The notes beneath the pieces were generated by a model, which worked only from the letters and a program-made list of their open reading frames with translations, was not told the origin of the DNA and made no database searches. Of a DNA stretch of 44,087 nt, positions 1 through 5,809 are shown in pieces (the stretch's first letter is position 1; each line of letters opens with the position of its first letter). The DNA is taken from positions 1 to 44,087 of the forward strand of contig CABUPH010000018.1 in the NCBI GenBank assembly GCA_902493375.1, given 5' to 3'. Source of the stretch: an uncultured Collinsella sp. GTDB taxonomy: Bacteria > Actinomycetota > Coriobacteriia > Coriobacteriales > Coriobacteriaceae. A program made the position numbers and the translations under genes.

Positions 1-51
1 GATTAATGGATGGAAACGGGTGTTCTATCGGGACACACATTTTGTCCTATA

Positions 52-68
52 AGCCCCGGACGGGGGCT
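52..68. other. Small GC hairpin at the window edge
   Basis: AGCCCC at 52-57 can pair with GGGGCT at 63-68 across a five-base loop. The + strand continues CTTTAG, only a weak T run, so this may be a poor terminator for a gene lying left of the window. A looser inverted repeat (AGTAGA at 74-79 with TCTACT around 100-105) follows. No coding potential is visible in 1-110. Confidence 0.3.
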
Positions 69-106
69 CTTTAGTAGATTTGTGGGCATTTACCAAAAGT
101 CTACTG

Positions 107-144
107 AAATAAAAAGGGCGCCGCGGATGGAATTCCGCGGCGCC
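107..144 (-). terminator. Rho-independent terminator of ndk
   Basis: An 11-bp perfect stem (117-127 with 134-144) closes a six-base loop. Read on the minus strand it is followed by TTTTTATTT, the complement of the A-rich run at 107-115. It lies 40 bp past the ndk stop codon. Confidence 0.9.
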
Positions 145-183
145 AAAGCCACACGCTAACAGCTTTAAGGAGTCAAAGCTGGT

Positions 184-588
184 TTAGCCAAAGAAGCGCT
201 TGATCTCGATCTCGGCGTTCTCCAGGCAGTCGGAGCCGTGGATCACGTTGGCGTTAACATCGACAGCGAAGTCGCCGCGAATGGTGCCGGGGGCAGCGTC
301 AAGCGGGTTGGTGGCGCCCATGAGGGTGCGCATCTTGGAGACAGCGGAGAGACCGGAAACGACCATCTTGACGACCGGACCGCTCGTCATAAAGTCGCAG
401 AGACCGCCAAAGAAGGGCTTGTCGGCCAGATGGGCGTAGTGCTCCTCGACGGTAGCGCGCTCGAGCGTGGTCATCTCCATGCGCTCGATGACAAGGCCGC
501 TGCGCTCAATGCGAGCAACGATCTCGCCGATCTTGCGGTCGCGCACGGCGTCGGGCTTAATCATGATGAAGGTCTTCTCGATAGCCAT
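184..588 (-). CDS. ndk: Nucleoside diphosphate kinase
   Basis: The 134-residue product transfers the gamma-phosphate of ATP to other (d)NDPs through a phospho-histidine and so balances nucleotide pools in the cytoplasm. The start MAIEKTFIMIKPDAV is the classic family N-terminus, and NVIHGSD near residue 115 carries the catalytic His. Length is normal for the family. The frame is open to 630, but the ATG at 586-588 is preferred because AAAGG sits seven bases upstream and homology begins there. The gene appears monocistronic, with a strong terminator downstream and about 380 bp of non-coding DNA upstream. Confidence 0.97.
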   Translation of the reverse strand: MAIEKTFIMIKPDAVRDRKIGEIVARIERSGLVIERMEMTTLERATVEEHYAHLADKPFFGGLCDFMTSGPVVKMVVSGLSAVSKMRTLMGATNPLDAAPGTIRGDFAVDVNANVIHGSDCLENAEIEIKRFFG

Positions 589-885
589 AAGGTAGCCTTT
601 CAAGTAGGTTCGCGCGTGCCCAAGTCCCATTCCGGCACCCGCCTGGACTGCATCGTAACAGAGTTTTAGCTGCAGTTAAACAAAAAGCTGTTTATTGAAA
701 CGCTGCAATTTATTAAAGCGCTCCATATGTGTCACTTCTGTTTCGAAGCCCGATTAGAGTACCATCCGACCGCGCATCAACCGCATCGAACCGAGCGGAC
801 GGTCGGTTGCCACCCGCGAACGTATCTCCTTCACAACCTGCCCAAAGGTCCTACAGAAGTTCTCGACAAGCCCCTCCCCCATAGC
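589..885. other. Non-coding stretch between ndk and argH
   Basis: No convincing gene is seen here on either strand. On the minus strand a possible ndk promoter can be read around 650-680 (TTTAAC, 17 bases, TACGAT), which is weak. A 42-codon minus-strand frame at about 754-882 lacks a ribosome binding site and starts just after the argH terminator hairpin, so I do not call it. Confidence 0.4.
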
Positions 886-921
886 AACAAAATACGGGCG
901 CCCGCAACAGCAAACGCCCGT
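886..921 (-). terminator. Terminator of argH
   Basis: ACGGGCG (894-900) pairs with CGCCCGT (915-921) around a 14-base loop. The minus-strand transcript then reads ATTTTGTTG. It lies about 50 bp beyond the argH stop. Confidence 0.6.
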
Positions 922-972
922 AAAGCCAAAACGATTTACCAATAAATGGCCAAAACAACTTCAGCCAAACCT

Positions 973-2403
973 CTACTTTGCCCCGTGACCCATCTCGACG
1001 ACCTTGGTCAGCGATCCAAATACGCCCTCGTCGGCCACGAGCTGCGCCTCGGCACGCTGCAGCTGCACGGCAACGGCGGCAGGGGCGGTGCCGCCCTCGG
1101 TTGTGCGCGCGGCGACAATCGACGGGATGTCGAGCGCCTCGGTAATATCGTGCTCAAAGAGCGGGCTTGCCTCCTGGAACACCTCAAACGGCAGGTCCTC
1201 AAGATTGCAGCCGCGCTTCTCACACATCAGGACCAGATGGCCCACCACGGCATGTGCCTCGCGGAACGGCAGACCACGTTTGGCCAGGTAATCGGCAACA
1301 TCGGTGGCGGCAAGGTGCCCCACGCCGCATTCGCGCGCCATGGCATCCTCGTTGACAGTCCAAGTCGAAATCATACCGGCCATAACGGACAGGCACTGCA
1401 TGAGCGTGTGAGCGGTATCGAGCGCGCCCTCCTTGTCCTCCTGCAAGTCCTTGTTATAAGCAAGCGGCAGGCCCTTCATGGTCACGAGCAGCTGCACCAG
1501 ATTGCCATAGACTCGGCCGCTCTTGCCGCGGATAAGCTCGGCAAAGTCGGGGTTCTTCTTCTGCGGCATGATGGACGAGCCAGTGGAGTACGAGTCGGAA
1601 AGCGTGATAAAGCCGAATTCGGAGCTCGACCATAGCACGATCTCCTCGGAAAGACGCGACAGGTGCATGGCCATGACGGAGCCGGCGTAATGCAGATCGA
1701 GCAGGAAATCACGGTCGGAAACCGCATCGAGCGAGTTGGGAATCACGCCCGCAAAGCCAAGTTCGGCAGCCGTCATCTGGCGATCGAGCGGATAGCTTGT
1801 ACCGGCAAGCGCGGCAGCACCCAGTGGACAGTTGTCGGCGGCATCAAAGGCGGCCTTCAGGCGCGTAAAGTCACGCGCGAACATCCAGGAATATGCCAGC
1901 AGATGATGCGACAGCAGCACGGGCTGAGCGTGCTGCATATGCGTGTAGCCCGGCAGAATCACCTTGTCGTACTTCTTGGCCGCATCCACCAGCACATGGC
2001 GCAGCTCAAGATTGGCCTCCATGAGCTCCTTGGCAAGCGCCTTGACGCCCAGGCGCGTATCGGTCGCCACCTGGTCGTTGCGCGAACGCCCGGTATGCAA
2101 GCGCTTACCGGCCTCACCGATGCGACGCGTCAGCTCGCTCTCGATGGACATATGGATGTCCTCGTCGTTGATATCGAAGGTAAAGTTGCCGGCATCGATA
2201 TCCTGTTCGATTCCGGCCAGGCCCTCGGCGATCGCCTGCTCGTCCTCGGCACTGATGATGCCCTGGGCTGCCAGCATCTTGGCATGTGCCTTAGAGCCGG
2301 CGATATCCTGCTTATAGAGATGCTTGTCGACCGGCAACGACGCACCAAACTCCTGCGTGACCTCGGCCACGCCCGCCTCAAAACGACCGCCCCAAAGAGC
2401 CAT
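973..2403 (-). CDS. argH: Argininosuccinate lyase
   Basis: A 476-residue cytoplasmic enzyme that splits argininosuccinate into arginine and fumarate, the last step of arginine synthesis. The fumarase/aspartase-superfamily signature GSSIMPQKKNP is intact, as are the HTGRSRNDQ and TYSQP-type (GYTHMQHAQP) segments that build the active site of the tetramer. The ATG at 2401-2403 was chosen because GGAGAAAGGAG stands eight bases upstream and MALWGGRF is the family start; the frame is open further upstream to 2478. It lies downstream of argG on the same strand, separated by a terminator and a small gene, so it may have its own promoter rather than being strictly co-transcribed. Confidence 0.97.
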   Translation of the reverse strand: MALWGGRFEAGVAEVTQEFGASLPVDKHLYKQDIAGSKAHAKMLAAQGIISAEDEQAIAEGLAGIEQDIDAGNFTFDINDEDIHMSIESELTRRIGEAGKRLHTGRSRNDQVATDTRLGVKALAKELMEANLELRHVLVDAAKKYDKVILPGYTHMQHAQPVLLSHHLLAYSWMFARDFTRLKAAFDAADNCPLGAAALAGTSYPLDRQMTAAELGFAGVIPNSLDAVSDRDFLLDLHYAGSVMAMHLSRLSEEIVLWSSSEFGFITLSDSYSTGSSIMPQKKNPDFAELIRGKSGRVYGNLVQLLVTMKGLPLAYNKDLQEDKEGALDTAHTLMQCLSVMAGMISTWTVNEDAMARECGVGHLAATDVADYLAKRGLPFREAHAVVGHLVLMCEKRGCNLEDLPFEVFQEASPLFEHDITEALDIPSIVAARTTEGGTAPAAVAVQLQRAEAQLVADEGVFGSLTKVVEMGHGAK

Positions 2404-2521
2404 GGAACCGTCTCCTTTCTCCAAATACCAAAACAAGCGCCCAAAGCAATGCGCCATATCGCTAAAGCGATTTTTCAACCGCTAGTTTTGCATATTCCCC
2501 ACCGTGCGCGAGGCCATATAG

Positions 2522-2692
2522 CTAATTTGCAAAGAAGTGACGCACCATGCACTTGGCGCCCAACGTCTCCCTCCGGATGTTGCCCTGCGAACCGTCAATC
2601 CAAGCCTTCAGGCTCATAGGGACGTCCTCGACCTTTGCAGCATCGAGCTCGGGCGCGAGGGCAAGTAAAGCATGCACGACAGCATTGAACAT
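2522..2692 (-). CDS. Small protein of unknown function (56 aa)
   Basis: I do not recognise this gene. The frame begins ATG at 2690-2692 with GAGGAG eight to nine bases upstream, and ends TAG at 2522-2524. The product starts MFNAVVHALLALAPELDAA and has a hydrophobic N-terminal quarter followed by a mixed, slightly basic C-terminal half (WIDGSQGNIRRETLG, CMVRHFFAN). It has no signal peptidase site and no known motif. Codon choice is a mix of C/G and T wobble bases. It sits between the argG terminator and argH, 118 bp upstream of argH, and could be the first gene of an argH transcript. The evidence is the ribosome binding site plus a complete frame; without a homology search it remains a candidate. 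Confidence 0.55.
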   Translation of the reverse strand: MFNAVVHALLALAPELDAAKVEDVPMSLKAWIDGSQGNIRRETLGAKCMVRHFFAN

Positions 2693-2729
2693 AATGGATA
2701 CTCCTCATATATATAGGCGCAGAGCCGCC

Positions 2730-2772
2730 AAATTGATAGAAGGAGCCCCGCCGGACAACCCCGGCGGGGCTC
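2730..2772 (-). terminator. Terminator of argG
   Basis: A perfect 12-bp GC-rich stem (2743-2754 with 2761-2772) with a six-base loop. On the minus strand it is followed by CCTTCTATCAATTT. It separates argG from the small gene and argH, so argG and argH are probably distinct or only partly read-through units. Confidence 0.75.
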
Positions 2773-2925
2773 GGACTCAGCCGCAGTCGCGGCGTCATTT
2801 ATGCGGGCGGAACGTAGGGGCCACCGATGTTAAGAAGTGTCAGCAAGCATAACGAAAGGTAGGGACCCCATGCGCCCGTTGTGTATCACGCGGATGGGCC
2901 GCGCGGATACCAAGGAAAGGAAGAC

Positions 2926-4152
2926 TTAAGCCTGGGCAGCGGCAGAGCTGGGACCCTGGACCTTGGCCCACGTCTTGAGCGACAGCGTATCGATCTCGAT
3001 AAAGCCGGCGCTGGCCTTCTCATCAAACGTGGTGTCGCGGTCGTAGGTAGCCAGACCGTAGTCGTAGAGGCTGAAGGGGCTCTTGCGGCCGACGACGTGG
3101 CAGTTGCCCTTAAAGAACTTCAGGCGGACGGTGCCGGTCACGAACTTCTGGGTGTCGGCCATAAAGGCGTCGAGCGCGTTCTTGAGCGGGCTGTACCACT
3201 GGCCGTTGTACACGGCGGTGGCCCAATCCTGCTCGAGCTTAATCTTAGTCTTGAGCAGGTCGCCCTCGACGCAAATGTCCTCGAGTGCCTTGTGGGCGGT
3301 GATGAGCGTCAGGGCGCCGGGAACCTCGTAGCACTCACGGCTCTTGAGGCCCACCAGACGATCCTCAACCAGGTCGAGACGGCCAAAGCCGTTGTCGCCC
3401 GAAATCTTGTTGAGGGCGATGACGATCTCAGAGAGCTTCATCTTCTTGCCGTCGACGGCGACGGGCTTGCCCGCCTCAAACTCAATCTCGGTGTAAGTCG
3501 GGGTATCGGGCGTGTCCTCGGGATTCTTGGTCATAACCCAGGCGTCGTCGAGCGGCTCGTTCCAGGGATCCTCCAGGTGGCCGCACTCAATGGCACGACC
3601 CCACAGGTTGTCGTCAATGGAATAGGGGTTATCGTTGGCACCCTCGGGAACCGGCACGTTGTGGGCGTGGGCATAGGCGACCTCGTCGGGACGGCACTTC
3701 AGATCCCACTCGCGAACCGGGGCGATGACCTTAAGCTCGGGATCGAGGGCCTTGACGGCAGCCTCAAAACGAACCTGGTCGTTACCCTTGCCGGTGCAGC
3801 CGTGGGCGACGTAGGTCGCGCCAAACTCGTGGGCGACCTCGACAAGCTTCTTGGCAAGCAGCGGGCGAGACAGGGCGGAGAGCAGCGGGTACTTGTTCTC
3901 GTACATGGAGTTTGCGGCGATGGCCTTAATCAGGAACTCATCGGAGAACTCGTCGCGCAGGTCGAGCACCTGGCAATCGAGAACGCCCAGGTCGAGGGCC
4001 TTCTGCTTCTTGGCGTCCAGGCCGGTCTCCTCCTGGCCCACATTGCCGCAAACGCAAACGACATCGAGATTCTTCTCGTCCTGGAGCCACTTGACACATA
4101 CAGATGTATCAAGACCACCGGAATATGCGAGAACGACTTTTTCCTTGCTCAT
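2926..4152 (-). CDS. argG: Argininosuccinate synthase
   Basis: A 408-residue cytoplasmic ligase that joins citrulline and aspartate with ATP to give argininosuccinate, the step before ArgH. The N-terminal ATP pyrophosphatase loop AYSGGLDTSVC is present (residues 8-18), with the GCTGKGNDQVRFE segment that contacts ATP and citrulline, and YSIDDNLWGRAIECG in the synthetase domain. Length is normal. The ATG at 4150-4152 follows AAAGGAAA with a six-base gap; the frame is open to 4203. No argB, argC, argJ or carbamoylphosphate genes are in the window, so only the last two steps of the pathway are clustered here. Confidence 0.97.
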   Translation of the reverse strand: MSKEKVVLAYSGGLDTSVCVKWLQDEKNLDVVCVCGNVGQEETGLDAKKQKALDLGVLDCQVLDLRDEFSDEFLIKAIAANSMYENKYPLLSALSRPLLAKKLVEVAHEFGATYVAHGCTGKGNDQVRFEAAVKALDPELKVIAPVREWDLKCRPDEVAYAHAHNVPVPEGANDNPYSIDDNLWGRAIECGHLEDPWNEPLDDAWVMTKNPEDTPDTPTYTEIEFEAGKPVAVDGKKMKLSEIVIALNKISGDNGFGRLDLVEDRLVGLKSRECYEVPGALTLITAHKALEDICVEGDLLKTKIKLEQDWATAVYNGQWYSPLKNALDAFMADTQKFVTGTVRLKFFKGNCHVVGRKSPFSLYDYGLATYDRDTTFDEKASAGFIEIDTLSLKTWAKVQGPSSAAAQA

Positions 4153-4705
4153 GGCTGTTTCCTTTCGCCCTTGGTAGCTAGTTAGAACATCGGTCAGTTG
4201 CAAGTCATTTCAAGGTCATATACCGTGCAATATCAGGTTAAATAGCAAAAATCAGCACATACATGCCCTAGAAACATGCAGCAATGTCGTGCTAAAACCC
4301 AACGACCTCAAAATGACTCTGTTGAGGCAATTCGCCCCATGCGGACAGAGACGATTGTTATCGTCGTCGGGAAATTGCGCGCTGGCGTCGGATGGCATTG
4401 TCTGCAGTAGTGATGATCTTTACGAACTGCATCTGCCTCTCCTTTCACCTATCGCCGGGCGCAATTCAAATATCGTAAACGGTACCTTTTCCTCGGTAAG
4501 CGGCTCTTTTGCCGTCTCCGTTTTCGATGGTCGCTATATTACGCTAAAGTGCCCGCAGCACAAGCGACAAATTCAAATTTCTGAAAAGATTTTCATTAGT
4601 TTGTGAATTGCAGTGCAAATACGCACCATTCCTGCGAAAATACGCTCGACTACTAGTTGATGGTTATAACGTCTGAAACAATCTCGAAACGAAAGGCGCT
4701 TTTTT
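4153..4705. other. Long divergent regulatory region argG / HAD gene
   Basis: This 553-bp region is more A/T-rich than its surroundings and lies between divergent genes. It must hold both promoters. I see several dyads (listed separately) and a direct repeat: AAATACGC occurs at about 4617-4624 and again at 4639-4646, 22 bp apart, just upstream of the HAD gene. A 105-codon + strand frame (4289-4606) begins with GTG, has no ribosome binding site and reads as serine-rich, so I do not call it. Confidence 0.4.
4582..4618. promoter_or_regulatory. Two adjacent palindromes, possible operators
   Basis: TGAAAA-GA-TTTTCA (4582-4595) is a perfect 14-bp dyad, and TTGCA-G-TGCAA (4608-4618) is a perfect 11-bp dyad. 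Their centres are about 24 bp apart, a little over two helical turns, roughly 90 bp upstream of the HAD gene. They look like binding sites for a dimeric regulator, but neither clearly matches the ArgR box. The assignment to either flanking gene is open. Confidence 0.35.
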
Positions 4706-5533
4706 ATGCAAACTTACGAATCGGACGCCAACATCGGCAACATTAAGATTCTCGCCGTCGATATGGACAAGACGCTGCTGACCGACGAGCGTGTGCTGCC
4801 CCAGGGTCTTGATGAGCGCCTGGACAAGCTCGCCGACGCCGGCATCGTATTCTGCCCCGCCAGCGGACGTCCCGCCCCCAAGCTCGAGGAGATGTTCGAG
4901 GGCATCAAGAACCGCCTCGCCTTTTGTCCCGACAACGGAGCGTGCGTGATCTATCGCGGCAGCTATATCTATAAGAGCAATATTGACGTGGAGCTGTATC
5001 AGCAGGTCTTGAACCGTGCCTCGGAGGATCCTCGCGCTGTCCCCGTCCTGTGCTGCTTCGACGAGTTCTACGTGCTTGCCCGCGACCATCAATACCACGA
5101 CGAGATCAGCGTCTACTACAACACAATCAACTACGTCGACAGCTTTGAGGGCATTGATTTCGAGTCCAACAAGATTTCGGTCTTCTTCCCCGGCTACGAC
5201 GCCGAGCCCGCTTTCCGCGAGACCTATAGCCCCGAGTTCTCGGACAAGCTCTACGTCACCAACGCCGGGCGCGAGTGGATCGACTTTATGAACCTGGGCG
5301 TCGACAAGGGCGCCGGCGTCGCGCACCTGTGCGAGCACCTGGGCATCGATATTGCCGATGCTGCCGCCGTGGGTGATACCTACAACGACATCCCCATGCT
5401 GGAGCGCGTCGGGCATAGCTTTATCGTGGACAACGCCGAGGAGCATATGAACGCGCACGCCAAGTGGCGCATTCCGAGCAACAACGACGGGGGCGTACTG
5501 ACGCTCATCGACGCCATCCTGGCGGCTCGTTAA
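4706..5533 (+). CDS. Cof-type HAD-IIB phosphatase
   Basis: A 275-residue cytoplasmic haloacid-dehalogenase-superfamily hydrolase that probably removes phosphate from a sugar phosphate or similar small metabolite. Motif I is DMDKTLLTD (residues 19-27, nucleophile Asp19 and acid Asp21), motif II is the Ser of ASGRP, the Lys of motif III lies in GVDKGAG, and motif IV is GDTYNDIPML with the metal-binding Asp pair. The large cap between motifs II and III is the C2/IIB type. The ATG at 4706 follows AAAGG at a ten-base gap. The substrate cannot be read from sequence. It is transcribed alone and faces polA tail to tail across a large inverted repeat. Confidence 0.9.
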   Translation: MQTYESDANIGNIKILAVDMDKTLLTDERVLPQGLDERLDKLADAGIVFCPASGRPAPKLEEMFEGIKNRLAFCPDNGACVIYRGSYIYKSNIDVELYQQVLNRASEDPRAVPVLCCFDEFYVLARDHQYHDEISVYYNTINYVDSFEGIDFESNKISVFFPGYDAEPAFRETYSPEFSDKLYVTNAGREWIDFMNLGVDKGAGVAHLCEHLGIDIADAAAVGDTYNDIPMLERVGHSFIVDNAEEHMNAHAKWRIPSNNDGGVLTLIDAILAAR

Positions 5534-5544
5534 CGTTGCTCGTC

Positions 5545-5674
5545 GGACCTGGACGGGTGAGGCGGGTAAGTTTTTCGTTCGGTCAGGTCCTGGGCTCGCC
5601 CGGAAAGCACATTAAGTGCTTTCCGGCTCGTGCGGAATCTACGAAAAACTTACCCGCCTCGCCCGGCCAGGTCC
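5545..5674. repeat. Large nested inverted repeat (locus A)
   Basis: The arms 5545-5578 and 5641-5674 are 34 bp each and complementary with two mismatches. Inside them an independent 11-bp perfect hairpin is formed by CCGGAAAGCAC (5600-5610) and GTGCTTTCCGG (5616-5626) around ATTAA. The short word CAGGTCCTG is repeated next to the inner hairpin and at the right end. The whole element could fold into one long RNA hairpin on either strand or a DNA cruciform. It begins 11 bp after the HAD stop and is far larger than a simple terminator, with no T run at either end. It contains no coding frame. Confidence 0.85.
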
Positions 5675-5741
5675 TGCGGTGACTTGATTGCCGCCTGGAT
5701 GGCGTCTTGGCACCTAGATACTTTGGCTGATTTTTTGGAAT

Positions 5742-5775
5742 GAAGGGGGCTCCTTGTTGGCAAGGAGCCCCCTTC
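5742..5775. terminator. Strong hairpin between convergent HAD gene and polA
   Basis: A perfect 15-bp stem (5742-5756 with 5761-5775) with loop TTGG. The + strand continues TGCTTTTGGTT. On the minus strand the tail is CATTCC then AAAAAA, which is poorer. It probably acts as a terminator at the end of polA, the HAD gene, or both. Confidence 0.7.
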
Positions 5776-5809
5776 TGCTTTTGGTTACTTTGGGGTTGTT
5801 GGTACGCCT

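Noticed and set aside
754..942. 62-codon minus-strand frame after argH
   Set aside because: It contains the argH terminator hairpin; the internal ATG giving 42 codons has no ribosome binding site.
2881..4185. 434-codon + strand frame opposite argG
   Set aside because: Complete overlap with an unmistakable argG on the other strand; composition is that of a complementary shadow.
4289..4606. 105-codon + strand frame in the argG-HAD spacer
   Set aside because: Starts with GTG, no Shine-Dalgarno, low-information Ser-rich product, and it crosses the dyads that look regulatory.
5742..5775. Hairpin as part of the large inverted repeat element
   Set aside because: It is separated by about 67 bp and has its own perfect stem; better explained as a terminator between convergent genes.
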